64,000 nucleotides of DNA from Hofstenia miamia. Lineage: Eukaryota; Xenacoelomorpha; Acoela; Hofsteniidae. The DNA is taken from the NCBI GenBank assembly GCA_900660155.1, contig CABFPE010000096.1:815488-879487 (forward strand), given 5' to 3'. A model generated the notes under the pieces. The model did no database searches. It was not told the origin of the DNA and was given only the letters and a program-made list of their open reading frames with translations. How positions within the stretch are numbered: position 1 is the first letter of the stretch; every line of letters begins with the position of its first letter. A program made the translations under genes and the position numbers. Of this stretch, positions 36,118 to 48,879 are shown piece by piece.

Positions 36118-37045
36118 TTAACACTAGAAAATCCGAAAAAATTAACCACCTTAAAAGTCCAAACGGTCAAGTATGACCACAACTGTCAAAACTTCTGCAA
36201 TATCACAAATTATAATATTGATTTTCCCCACAAACGGGAAAAATGAGAAACTAGGAAAAACATTATTCCCATTTTTTGAAATGGATATAATAGGATTTAA
36301 CACATTTATTGCAATTGCAAGAGCATTTATCATATACTGGTTTACTGCATTTGTCTTGTTTGAGCAAATATTACAAAGGTGACACTTTGCTGTTCTTTGG
36401 CATGGTTGAAATTGGTAGGATTATAACAATATTCCGTTTGATTCAGTGTAAAGTTTAGTCTCATACACGTGATCATTTTCTGAACTTTGTGCAATGGTAA
36501 ATTATTTTCTATTATTCCATAAAACACCCACAATTCTTGTTTTCTACAATCACAAACACAGTGTCAACTTCAGTGATTTGAAGAAATTTTCAGTAGTGAT
36601 GTTAGAGCTCTGTTCGCGAAAATCATTCATCAATTCCATTGCAATCGATATCCCTGTTGACCAATGCGTGTTGCAGCATCTTGTTCTTCGAAATAGAGGA
36701 AAATGGCAATAATATACTTTTTATCAAACTCCAACAAACCCTTTACCCTAACCCTTGCATTCCCTATTGCATTATCTTTAATGTTTACCTTATTGCTAGC
36801 AACTTTATCATTGTTCATGTGGTCACTCCAAATCGTTTGTTCAAAAGAAATCATTTTCAGCATTACCATCAAAGCCTGCTAGAACATCATCAAAATTAAG
36901 GCTTGCATAGGCAGCTGTTCTGAGTCTTTCAATACTCGTTTCTAGCCGAAATACTAAAATGATTACATATGGTCAACATCGAAAAATTTCCAAAAATGCT
37001 GTAATTTCAAGGTGGTCACAAAGAATTCCTAAAATGGCAATTTAA
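36118..37045 (-). pseudogene. Decayed piggyBac-type element
   Basis: TTAA at 36118-36121 is followed by CACTAGAAAATCCG, an end closely resembling those of 59209-60334. On the minus strand, broken frames read NITTENFFKSLKL (near 36600, the family's NIT.DNFFTS block; Glu stands where the catalytic Asp is expected), then KTRIVGVLWNNRK. A Cys-rich tail follows: AKCHLCNIC in one frame and VYDKCSCNCNKCVKS in another. The last catalytic region is not recognisable. The outer limit is proposed at TTAA 37042-37045, where GTGACCACCTT lies about as far from the TTAA as ACCACCTT does at the other end. Both the termini and the protein point to piggyBac. It is heavily degraded and probably internally deleted. 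Confidence 0.65.
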
Positions 37046-38344
37046 GTCATTTGCTCATTTAATAAGTCATTATTGGTCTTTACATCTTTTTTAATCCGAT
37101 GAAATCTGGAGAACACAACATTATTTTCACATTTATGAATTTGTTCCAATGGGAATGAATTTTGAATGTTTGCACTTTAAAGGTAACAGTTAATTACTTT
37201 ATATAAAGTGAGAGTGCTATTTGTTTAAAATATAAATAATGTGAGTTATTTAGGCAATGAGAAAAGTCAGAGTTACCGACTTTCACTAAATGTATTTTAA
37301 AAGAATAAAGTAAAAGTATTCTTGTGTTAAATACTGCGTTTTTCTATTAATTTACAAATATAAAACTAGCTGCAGTTTGTGCCCATTTCCTTGCATGCAT
37401 AAAGTTAATCAAAATTACAAGTTTACAACTAAGATGATTAAAATTAGTAAAGAAACCGCATTTCTCATATCTATATGTCCATAAGAAAATCATCCAAAGT
37501 GTTTTTGGTCACATTTGCAACCAATAATACGTTATTTTAAATAATAGTTTAATTAAATGATTTTTACTAGTAGAGATATGCAAAAATAAGAATCGGCTTT
37601 CCCATTTTGGTTGCATATAGGGAAAAGTCGGTTGAGGAAAGTATGTTTTAGAGTCATATTTATATTATACTACTGCAGTATTCATCTCCGACATGGTTAT
37701 TCGGCAGGTTGTTTGAACATTCCGTAGATGAACCACATACAATTTTCTTTTAAAAGTGCCTTCATCTAAATATGCAATTAAGCCACTGCATTTTGTTCTG
37801 ATGGACATTAGCCAAGGTCTTGCTAAGCACCTCCCAGAAATATTTTAATCTTAAACGTCATTCCTAGAATAAAATTTTCATAAAACGTAATAAATCATAA
37901 AAATGTTTGGTTAAGCTATTTTATTGTCATGTTCTCTTTTAAAATTAAATATTTCTTCTGCATTATACAGTTTAGACCACAATTTAAAACGACTAATTTT
38001 TTAAGCGATCACAATATTTTAGTAACATTTTTTCTACATTCCCTAGCACAAAAAAGTTGTGTACATCCTGCTGAAAAAATATAAGTACACTACTTCAGAC
38101 CTCTTTTTTGAAGCATTCAAAAACTGCTTGATACATATTTAAAGGATAAATTAAAATATTATAGTCATACCTTCAGTATAGCAATATAACGTCTTTAGTG
38201 CATCTGGTAACACTAAAGCATTAAACTTATTGGGTAAACTTAAAAATTGTATTAACATCATGAATTCATTTCAGAAATAAATATAGTATATACCAAAATT
38301 GTAGTAAGAAGTAACCCCTAACACCACGTAAACCATTTTCTTGT
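37046..38344. other. Stretch without a gene
   Basis: AT-rich; nothing supported. Confidence 0.5.
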
Positions 38345-38455
38345 GTATAGCCTAGAGTAGGGCCCGTATTGATGAAAATAAGCCTTTTGGTTTGTCCGTG
38401 CCTCATGCTAAGCCCGTAGATAATGTTATTTAACTAAAATTGCTTGATGCAACAA
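38345..38455. repeat. Fragment related to the element at 2816-3284
   Basis: GTAGGGCCCGT, a GCCCGTAG block and a TTTAACTAAAATT block occur in the same order and orientation as at 2826-2960, with a shorter spacing after the first. The inverted second end was not found nearby, so this is a partial copy. Confidence 0.55.
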
Positions 38456-39798
38456 GCAAACCTTCAACTGTGCTATTAAAAAGAACACTTAAACTGTTAT
38501 AGCCATGAATAAAAAAATTAAGTTTTTTGTTGAAATCACTGAGAAGTTCAATTTGACTACTATAATAGTTAAGCCTTTTTTTGAGAAAATTATTCAACAA
38601 ATTTTATGAATCCTTGAAAAAGCGTGCTTCAAGCGTCATAACCATAACAGGATTTATATGCTTAAGGCATAAAGCAGATTTTTACTCATATTTAGACAGT
38701 TTTCTTTAACGTATATCACTATGATATCTCGCATATTTCACACGCGCATATCGCAGATGCCAGATATTTATTCTTCCTACAAAATCTCGAAACTGAAGTC
38801 TCGAAAATATTAGAAATTTTAAAACTTATTTATTTGTTGGGCAACAATTTAATTTAGGAATTGTGTTTCATTACGGAAAAAACTCGGTTCTTGAACTTAA
38901 TTTTTTTTAATGTCGTCTCATGCTCGCAAAGCCTGATGAATGAAATTAATTTAAAAGTCATGTCCCGTCGGAATATTAAATTATATAATGTTAAACAACA
39001 TATCTGCGGGCTCATACTTAATATGAATTTGTTAATATTAAAACATTCTTCTATATAGATAACGCTTTCTCGAGGGAGGCCCACGCCCGGTATCCCCCCA
39101 TCCTCTGGTGACGCCCCTAGCATAGGATATTTCAAACTTGTACAGCATCAGCTAGCATAATCTCACTTTTCTGGATCCCTTCTACCACCTGTGTTAATGC
39201 CTGCTTCTCATAGCTGCCTTGATTCCTCGTTTTTTGTAATTTCTTACAATTTCAAAAATATGCGATTGAATATTTTGTCCCGTAAATATTAGTTTATGAA
39301 TAAACAATAACAAGAGAAATATTTGACAATAACTTGTTGAGATGCCAATTCGTGCATTGTATATGTATAATGATCAGGATTGTCCAATGGATTGGAATAC
39401 AACTAGATTCAAATTAGACGTTGAAATTTTTTTGAACAACCAAAATTAGCAAACACATTGGATTAAAAGTGGATTCTTATTGGAATAATTTTATTAAAAT
39501 TTTCAAACACCATAGCTGCTGTTTTTATAATGAAATTTCTTAATAATTGCTCATAGCATTTATAATTCCTTTGCGTATGGATTTAATAATATTCTGTACC
39601 AGTCTAGCTGATCTGGTGAAGTTAAACACTCGAACAATTGTTCACTTACAATGAAATCTTTTAAAAATAGTTTTGCTGTTATATACAAGTAACCTAATTA
39701 TATTTTGTTTCACATTTAAGCTATATGCACAGTTATCTTTTACTATGGTTCTATTCGTGGTATACCATATTAACATAGGCATAGCATGGCATGATCTA
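38456..39798. other. Gene-free stretch with one GC-rich repeat end
   Basis: At 39061-39120 the sequence ends GGTGACGCCCCTAG. In reverse this resembles the CAGGGGCGTACCC end at 1556, preceded by a C-run. Only one end is recognisable. The rest is AT-rich and featureless. Confidence 0.45.
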
Positions 39799-40366
39799 CA
39801 GGGTGTAAAAAAAGCCCCTTAACTTTTAAAGTCAACATTTTATGACCAGCAGAGTATCATGGCAAAACAAATTTTAAACATAACCTTTTATCCTTTAATG
39901 TGTATTACGTCAATCAATAATTATAATTGCTTACAAATCGAAACATTTGTACATTCACTCAAAGCATTGGTACATGGAAAAGGTGTCGCAAGATGATCGC
40001 ATTCAAATGGTTCTCTTCATGTCGAATTTAAATAATCGGCTCCAGTTATACGCAAGTTACAAAAGAATTATGTGTTTACAACCAAACAAACTGTTCAACT
40101 AACTTATCAAGGTTTTTGAAAACTGGAAGCATTGCAGATCGACCAAGATCCTGCCGCATATCTGCTAGTGGTGATGCGTCTGAAGAGGTTTCCGATCAAC
40201 TTGTATGCCATTTGCAGAAATGCGTTGCCATTGATGGGAAACAAGTTGAAGGATAAAAACTTTAGTGCGAGACTTACGTTATGTTTAAAATTTGTTGTGC
40301 CATTATACTCTGCTGGTGATAAAATGTTGACTTTAAAAATTAAAAGACTTCATTTACGGCACCCTG
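39799..40366 (+). mobile_element. Deleted Tc1/mariner-type element with terminal repeats of about 85 bp
   Basis: The ends CAGGGTG...CACCCTG are flanked by TA (39797-39798 and 40367-40368). The terminal inverted repeats run about 85 bp; both arms contain AAAGTCAACATTTTAT, CCAGCAGAGTAT and AACAAATTTTAAACATAAC. Inside, plus-strand frames keep the N-terminal DNA-binding part of a transposase: MEKVSQDDRIQMVLFMSN at 39974, then in another frame LSRFLKTGSIADRPRS. This matches the helix-turn-helix lead of Tc1/mariner-like proteins (F..TGS..DRPRSGRP). The catalytic domain is absent, so the copy is an internally deleted, non-autonomous derivative. Confidence 0.85.
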
Positions 40367-43300
40367 TATGTGAGTAAATTAGCACATGTATATAAGCAGT
40401 AAGTTTGTATATTATTTTCTAATGCCCGGAGTTTAATGTTTACCCACTTTATTTGGTTCAATTCTGACATGAAATTTTTTGCTTGGGTTTTACATACTTG
40501 ATGATTAAACAATATCGACTTTTACTGTCAAATTATCCATGCTGGCAGTTTGGAAGTTAAACCAAGCACTTGTATAATTCAGGAAGCACCTGGCATAAAA
40601 TTAATAACATTTGTGATGTACTTTACCAACTCATCCAGAGTTAATAAAGTAAATCTATTATACTTTGTTTGCCTTCAAATAATTAAATTCCACTAATAAA
40701 TAAAATAAGTGTGAACTTTACATGAAAAACATGAGGAAAGAATTGAATTAAATAAAAAAGTAATACAATTAAGTATTTGAATAGTTTTCTGAAACACATG
40801 AAATTCAAGGGCTATGATTGGAAACATGGTGTGTTAAATCAAAAACATTGTATGCTATATAGAAAATTGGTAATAGCAGTCTCAAAATTTGATTGGAATC
40901 CGATTTGATTCCATTAGGACAATTCCAGATTCGATTGGGCAAGCCTGATAATGAACAGTATTTATTAGAAACGAATTGAAATTTTACCCGTGTTTGCATT
41001 TAAATTTAGTATGTTTTATTTCTTTGCACAATTGAAACAAACCAGTGTAAAGCATCTGAAATTGACGCTTGGATCATTAGGTAATAGTAGGAAATGAAAA
41101 ATCAACTCATGCATTTTGTTAGCCATTTAAGCGAATGAAAAAATATACTTTGCTATGTTCGTTCTTCCCCGGTCTACCCAAATATCAATGATGAATTTTG
41201 TAGTTTTTTTTTGGAAAACTTAACCCAACCTAACCCACTGCCGTTCCAATCCAAAACCACATAACTACCTAGTGATGATTTAAAAGATTTACACTAAAAG
41301 TAAATGCGTTTTATATTTATGATAATCGAGACTGAATAAAAAGTAATAAAAACTAGTTATCCACGTGGATAGTTAACCGGAATCCTCATTATTTCTTTAA
41401 CAAGCAGTGCTGCAATTATGACATCGTGACAATACATGGACTGAAATAAAGTTCACCAATTCGTTTGTAATTCTTAATACATGGACTTAAATAAACTAAT
41501 GTGTATTTGCTAAGCACTTCAGTGTTAATCAATACAAAAGTTGATGAATCAATTATCGTCGTAATAAGCCAATATTATAAAAATTAAAGGAATACATAGA
41601 CTATATTCCGTTAGTTTATGCCCCCAAAACTAAATTATCCTGCCAATAAAAATGGAAAATCTGTATTTAAGCAATACATACAAATAAGATATCATTAGCA
41701 CGTAAATACTATGCAATATCATATAAATATGCACGAAAAATGTCGATGTTGGCTGTCTTCTAGGTTACCTAAACAGACATGAAATCTGTAAAGCAAGTGT
41801 GCTGTGTTGTGTTTCCCGATAACCTAGACTTGAAATTGTGGAAGAAAGACCTATTTAAAAAAATAGAATCATTCATGTGCTTAGCAGTCAGATATTTCTT
41901 AATGGTCTTGATTGTGAATGACGTCGAAGTGTTGTGATGCAAGTAAGAGTGTTCTGATGTCTGTAAGAGTGTAAGGTTGTCGCGATTGGCCTATACTTAG
42001 TGCTAATTGTAGAAACTTAGTCCAACATCATCATACTAAATAAAGTAGCAATGAGTTTTGCAATATTATCAAGCAAACAAATCCTTTCGCCAAACTCAAA
42101 TTGATAGCATAAAGTCAATCACTTTGCAGATATAATGCCCATATCTCAAAACAAACTACATTAACAAGACAGTTTAGGCCTTTTATTAGTTATTGAAATC
42201 CAAACAAATCATCTGAAAACGCTAGACACTTTAAGGATTAAGTGCTAGATCTCACCTAAGGCCAAAAACCAATGGTCATCTGGAACACTTACAAATGTCT
42301 CAAAACAACACATCTTTTGAACATTGGTATTCAAGTTGGTCCTCTCAACAGGAAATGTCTCTGCATTAACATGCATGTTTATAATAATTAAATGTTTAAT
42401 AATTTCTGTCCATTATTAAACTAAAGCAATAGATTCAAAAGAATCTCTTAGTTTAATGAAGGAGAATTTTATTGTAACTGTTTCTATAGATACCGAAATC
42501 ATCTTTGGCTTAGCAAGAGAAGTGAAGTCATTCTCAGACGCACCAGACGACTCCAATAAATTGGCACTTAAAGGTATCTAACAGTTTCTTTAAATCACTG
42601 CATGTAACAGCCATGTTCGAAAATACGTGCCACGGCCGCAAGTGCGATAGTATAGGATGGATACATTGTGTTCCAAACTGAGAGGGTTGCGCACAGTCGT
42701 TCCAACAGATGTCCTTACTAAACAGACGGTTAATTTTGGATAATATTTGCATCCAAATGCAAATTGAACCCCCACCCCCAATACAATTTTTTTGAAAAAT
42801 AAAAGATCCACAAGGGAATTTTTAAATAAATTTTACATACCAAAAAGTAGTCTCTGCTACCTACCCAACTCCCGGTATATCACCATAAATTGTTCACATT
42901 ATAAAAATCTTATTTCCAAATAAAAACACATAAAATTAAATAAAGATTAATAAAATAATTTAGAATTATATGCATGCACTTAAAATTATTTGCGAAATCA
43001 TATATTGATTTAAATTGGTAAATTTTATTAGAAAATTAAATGAGAAAATAATTGTCTGAATGCGAGAAATGAATCGAGTATTTTATATAGATGATTAATT
43101 TATATAAAATTGAAAAAATGAATATAGCGTTTTGTTCTATTGACCGTGAATATAATTAGATTCATTTGGTTGTCAAGGTTTTTGAATTCTCGAACAATAT
43201 ATTTCTAGGTCAATATCTTCAAGTCATCTACAGGAATGCTAACTCAACAATGAACGGATTTTTCGGAAGGTTTAACATATTCTGTTCAAAACAAATTGCA

Positions 43301-43653
43301 CCATCTATGAACCCACTTGACAATAGATCAGTTAGGAGTAAGAATTTTCAAATGGACAACAAATCAATCCATGTGGTAGGTGAAAATACACATCGATATT
43401 GGTCATCAAAATTCCAACATGTGCACAATACCAGTAGAATTGTACTTCCGAGTGTACGAAATAGATTTAAGTTCTAATGATTCCGAAGAAACACATGGCC
43501 ATTCATCCAAATACTAGGGGCGTCAAACACCTTCTAAAGTGTAGTTTTTCTTGCACCATTCAATATGTGATAAAATACCGCAAAGAGCACACTGAATATT
43601 GGTCGAGAGATTTCAGTTTCAATTCGTTTAAGAACTTAGGCGTGCATGCATGC
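40367..43653. other. Long region without a recognised gene
   Basis: The only sizeable frame is 43166-43477 (plus, 103 codons, VKVFEFSNNIFLGQYL...). It has no recognised motif and begins at a non-ATG codon, so I do not call it. No RNA genes or paired repeats seen. Confidence 0.45.
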
Positions 43654-43948
43654 TAGAGAGTGACATCGGGTACCCGATTAAACTCGAACCGATTTCAGGT
43701 TTCGGATCGGGTCGAGTACAACGATTAGATTGATTATTAAAAACATACTGATCTAAATCACCGTTGGATTTGAGAAAGAACCAAGATTTTAAGTAATACC
43801 AATGTACTGCTGTTTCCTCTATTAGAAAATGATCATTTGATTGTACAGAGTTCCATAATGATAAATCAATTCAACGTTTCGGGTCGGGTAGTAAATATTC
43901 CGATCTGGTCGGTTCGGGTCTAGGTTTAATTCATATTGTCACTCTCTA
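43654..43948. mobile_element. 295-bp non-autonomous hAT element, TSD ATGCATGC
   Basis: The terminal inverted repeats are TAGAGAGTGACA...TGTCACTCTCTA. They are flanked by a perfect 8-bp duplication ATGCATGC at 43646-43653 and 43949-43956, the hAT signature. Both subterminal regions are rich in TCGGGTY and its complement (for example TTCGGATCGGGTCGAG and TCGGGTCGGGTAG). The AT-rich centre has no gene. Confidence 0.92.
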
Positions 43949-44456
43949 ATGCATGCTTGGGGACTTTAAGAATAACAATATCTGGAAAAGAACTTAATTG
44001 TGAACAATGACGAATTTTGACCAATAAGCACGATGAAGTTAAGCCAAGACAAAAATTCATAAATAATAAGGTCTTACTGTGTTTCACAACCACAATTTGT
44101 TAAGTTCCTTGCTAGATATTGTTATAAACTACACAACATAACACGTTTTCTAATTCACTGAAATTAAAAAGAACGCAGTTGTATTTTAACATGGTGATAA
44201 ACATGTCGATCGAATCCGAGGTAATAGGTTAGAAATTCGAAAATTAAAGGGTCAGACAAATTAATTTAACATTTTTAACAACCCAATTTTGCAGGCTTGT
44301 TTTATAAATGTTATATGCACTTATTTTGGTATTGTACTTTAACATTTTAGATTGTGTTTAATAAATACATTGCTTCGGGTTTGCTTTTCAGTCACTTTTT
44401 AAGTGTCACTCGGTGCAATCGTTCGCTTTCCTGTCTAACCTATGGCCAGTGGCGCG
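43949..44456. other. Stretch without a gene
   Basis: Nothing supported apart from flanking elements. Confidence 0.5.
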
Positions 44457-44709
44457 TTTGGGGGGTGAAGGGCGTCGATCACCCCCCCCTTTTTGGAACC
44501 AGCTGTAAGCACTTAAGAAAAATGCTCTCTTTTCCTCAAAATTGAAAGTAGTTAGTTCACTTTAATTCAAGATGTTATCAATCGATTTGCTGCTAAAAAC
44601 ACGATTACATTTTGTGTAAGCTTACTTTTGTTCAAAAAACTTTTTTTACAATTTTTTTCTGTAAAAATGGGTGTCAGCCCCCCGTTTTAAAATCCTAAAT
44701 GTACCTCTG
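44457..44709. mobile_element. 253-bp degraded MITE, CAGWGGYRCRTTTRGG ends
   Basis: The left end CAGTGGCGCGTTTGGGGGG and the reversed right end CAGAGGTACATTTAGG form imperfect inverted repeats, and C/G runs lie inside both ends. It resembles the 1556-1763 element and is more diverged. Flanking octamers (CCTATGGC and ACTATATA) agree only partly. Confidence 0.55.
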
Positions 44710-45849
44710 ACTATATATATATGTATTAGGGTCCTGCGAAATCAAAATTTTACTGATACCAGTTCCATTTAGCACCATTTGATTTGTTCCTAATCCCGTC
44801 CCAAAAAATTTTGTAGCGTTGTCCTAATTGGTTTCAATGAATAACTTCAGTTTTGTCCAAAATTGACAAAAATATCGGTAAATATTCCTGAAAACGGTCT
44901 CAGTTTGTTCCTGTATAGTTCAATCCTTGTTTAATGTGGGCTTGCTAAAATATATTTTCTTAGTTCCAAATAGCATAGAACCAGAAATCACATGATGTTG
45001 AATGGTATAGCAGACCCATACTATAGTTCAGCTTGCTACTCAGCAACAGTGTAAATTAAGATTAAAGATTAATTTTAAACTTAACAAAATCTGTGGACCC
45101 GACAAGCACTTCAAATGATAGCCCATCATCTGTTGAAAATTGTTATAATAGTATATCTCAGTTATTTTCTTTTTATTTATATGTCATAGTACAAAATCAC
45201 GTGATCATAATTCCATGTACTACAAAATGCAAATATTAAATTGGGGAGATGCATTACTTAAACATGCTTGAATTTGCACAATTTGGTAACTGTTAAATTG
45301 TTGTTAGCAATCGTTTAAATTATAAATGACAAGTACGCAACCAGTGGTACATGTAATGCTCTCGGAGTATGCAAAGATGGATTTGGGCGGAAAATTTGCA
45401 CGAAGCCGAATCATCACGAATCTCGCTCGGCCAATTAAATTAAAGACAATCGATCTATTTCGGTCCCATTGACATGATCATTGGCAAAAACGTTTGAATA
45501 GTTTCAGCTTCCTAGAACAATGTAGGGATTGGGATGCAAAAAATAAATTGAATTTAAGTAGAGCATGGGAATAATAATTTTGAAAGCAGTTTATTATGAT
45601 GATATTCACTGTATTTGGATTGATTCAGATCATTTTCGCAATAAATCATCCCAAAAGTGTCTCAACCCATGTCCATCTCAGCGACTATGCTAACTGAGGA
45701 AATGACACTTGGCTCAACTCTTCTCTCAAAAAATATTTTATTATTCTAATATCTAAAATCGAGAAGTAAAAGAATGTTAACGTAGTTGTAGCAAATATTA
45801 AACCTATTTCCAATAGTGTTACCTTTATGTAACAACTAGATTTTGTCCG
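44710..45849. other. Gene-free stretch with a hAT-like end
   Basis: At 44727-44830 TAGGGTCCTGCGAAATC starts a segment rich in GTTCC and GTCCC words. This resembles one terminus of a small hAT-type element, and a related reversed end lies near 58596-58617. No partner end was found. The rest is AT-rich. Confidence 0.4.
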
Positions 45850-46070
45850 CATTTGAGGAATTTTATCCAAGCCTGCTAAGAAATATTGAAAAGCGTTTTA
45901 CATGGACACATCTATGGGGTTGGACCCGCTCATGCAATGATGATTTGTGTTAAAACTTATTCTTATGCCTGAAGTACATACAAAAACGAATTTTTTCAAT
46001 GAGAAATCCGATTTTGACAAAAATATTAAAATTCTTTCCCTATCCATACCGTATTGTTCAGATAATGAAG
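45850..46070 (-). repeat. Copy 2 of the three-copy dispersed repeat
   Basis: In reverse relative to 16938-17112, it shares ATGGACACATCTATGGGGTT, GTGTTAAAACTT, a GCCTGAAGTACA block and AGAAATCCGATTTT. Similarity continues to a TGTTCAGATAATGAAGCAATC block corresponding to sequence just upstream of the HGKG relic. These repeats may therefore belong to that element. Confidence 0.65.
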
Positions 46071-48518
46071 CAATCTAATGCCCAGGGAAACACCAACTAC
46101 CTCAAATATTGTGGTATCTGAAGACAAACTGTGTGAGTCCAATCCACATTTTGATAAAAGTGGTTTATGGAAAAACTTTCTCAGTTCGTTATTAAAATAA
46201 AATTTAAGAAAACTACGAATTGTATGCAAATACTGAATTTGAAATCGTCTTCTGAATCAAACGTGAATTTCATCACCTTATGAACTAAAACCATTTACAT
46301 GCCCGAAATTCGTACATTATTGTAAAAGGGGGCCATAGTTTCCAATGGAACTAAGTTATGTACATATAATGCAAATGCATAGTATCATATTAATGGGACG
46401 AAGATAAATGGGTAAAATTTCCGAAGCTGAAGTTCGAAGACGAAGTAGAGATTATTCAAATATGAAATTGTAAACCTCAATTCGTTTTACAATATGCTGA
46501 TTTAAGATTACTACCGGTATTTATATATATATATTAATACAATAACTTATATGCATAATCATCAATTCATTTGTAACAGGTGCGTATGTGTAGGAAATCT
46601 GGGGGATGCAAGCCTCTCAAACGGGTAAAAAGCATATTAAAAAATAGATGCAGGGAATAATGTTGACCTATTACCTATGCAATAGAACCTGCAGTTAAAT
46701 TAAGGTTGGCAAAAAACGATTTCTATTAAAAAAACAATTAATCAAAGATTCTTGCAAAAAGTCATGGTGTATATGATTTTTTCAGATATAAATAAATGAA
46801 CATTTTCCACTTTTCAACATCAATGCAATTTTCCAGCTTCCTGTCTTTCGTGGAAAAAAGTTCCAGTGCTACTGAATTTCGTCCCATATGATTAGGACCT
46901 AGGGCTAATTATTACCATGAGAATTGGGCTAACATGGCGCAAGGACCATAAATAATGAAATTAGGCCCACATATTTCAGAACAGTACTAATAATTTTTGG
47001 CAAAGCTATAGTACTGATATGTGGCAAAGGAAAAAGAATATTTAATACGGGATTAGCATGGGATGTAGAATCCTGCTAGGCCACTCTCGTTACTGATGCT
47101 GGTCCCAGTCTCAGGAACAGTTACTAGGACTAAAAATAAAATTTGGGACACTTACCGGGGCTGAGTCGGGGCCACTTAAACACTTAACATATTTCCAAGG
47201 TACAAAGGCACATCAAAGGTTAATACGTTGTCTAAAGACTCGCAAAGCCCTAAACGGGACCAAAAAATGTAGCACACGACGGAACCAGTACGCCAACGGA
47301 AGCAATTAAAATAAATATTTGCTATTACTGTATATTTTGAAAATCGCGAAAATGACAGTCTCGCGGAAATAAAGCTTTCATTGATAGAAATTATTTCCTC
47401 AGTGTTTTGAAGAGTTAAACAATTTCTTCAGGCCCAATTTGTCCAAAATTTGACGTAGTTCTAGTATCTAAGTATTATCGTGAAACTCATTTAAAATAAC
47501 CTTAATACATACACATAAACCTTGATTTTTCAACACATTTAACGAAACGAAAATTTTTTAGGAGTGCGAGATTCTTGAAATATCATCTAGCGAATATGCA
47601 CGGGAGCATGAATTCGCGCAATTTTCAAGACGCGAAAATATTTAGATCTACATTATATTTTTATGATATATGCCAATCAAAAATGTCTGCAAAATCTCCA
47701 TTCACTATTCAATTTGATAATTTGATTCGTAATTTTACGTATTTAACCTTAGTAAAATACCAGAAATAGATTCACAGTATTGGCATCAAATCTCACGGGA
47801 CTGGGTCTTGCTTCCGTAAGTCTCTAATGACGCTAAATGGATCTGTGACCAATATAAATCTAGTCCCAAAGAACACTACAATTTTTTCTTATTAAAATGA
47901 AAGAAAGAACCAGTAAAAGGGCTTACTAAAATATATATGTATAGTCACCCAACTAAATTCAAAAACTACTGAGTAAAGAATTGTTTTCATGAAGCTAATG
48001 TGTTCAATGATGGAATGGAATTGAGTGTTCCTGTCTTGGGTTGAGACTGGTCGGATTCGTCTGAGATATTAAACTTAAATTTGAGCAGAAAGTACAATTC
48101 TATCATTAGTAATAAACATTTGGAAAACAAGAAGTTTATTTTTGAGAACAGAATTAGCCCTATTAATCTTAAGCAGGCTGGCGTTCGTTTCAAAGGACAA
48201 ACCGTTTTTTCACATTCATAAAGAGTTTTCTCCAAGCCTATTAACAAATTTGAAAATCTCTGGGTATGGCTAGGTCTTTTGCAATGTTGAAAATTTCTAT
48301 AAACGTGTATTGCTGTGGCAAAGTTGTTAAAGAGATTAACAAATTTTCTTTAAAAATTTCGATGAGACAAAGCCGAGTCGCGGATTTAGAGAGAAGAAGA
48401 AAGACGAGATTCTCCTCTATCAGGTGGTGCTTTCATGCAGATTGAGCATTGTTTTAATAGTTTTTTAGGAATAAGCGTTTAATTGTTCAAAAATCCCTGG
48501 GTTGTTTAAGGTCAACAC
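46071..48518. other. Stretch without a gene
   Basis: No supported gene. GGGACC-rich patches at 46880-47290 resemble subterminal parts of small hAT-type elements but lack paired ends. Confidence 0.45.
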
Positions 48519-48841
48519 TAGTGTTCTGCGGCCAAGGCAATCTTAGGTCTTAGCCGGCGATTAGCCGTAAGTCTTTGGCCGTAGCCGGCCGCTAACCGTG
48601 ATTATTTCTACCGAAGTCGGCGCTTTTTGCTACTACTAAGTGGAATACTTCAATTTTCAATATAACAATTACAAAATGCTCATAGTTCGAACAATTAAAG
48701 AAAATGGCCAAGCAAAAATACAAATGAAAATTTTGGAAATAAATTGTTCAACATAATGTTCAGAAATGAATCTTAGCGGGGATTTTGGCTGCGACTACGG
48801 CCGGCTAAACCGTGGCTTGCGGCCATAGATGCAGAACACTA
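48519..48841. mobile_element. 323-bp non-autonomous hAT-like element with GCCGGC arrays
   Basis: The termini TAGTGTTCTGCGGCC and GCAGAACACTA are inverted. Flanking octamers GTCAACAC and GTTAATAG agree at five of eight positions, as expected for an old hAT duplication. Both subterminal zones repeat TAGCCGGC/GGCCGTAGCC words. A second, inverted copy is at 53733-54174. Confidence 0.75.
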
Positions 48842-48879
48842 GTTAATAGCTAGGGGTTTTTATTGGAGTTGTTTATATA

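Noticed and set aside
43166-43477. 103-codon plus-strand frame
   Set aside because: Non-ATG start, no motif, no splice or repeat context; length is possible by chance in this much sequence.
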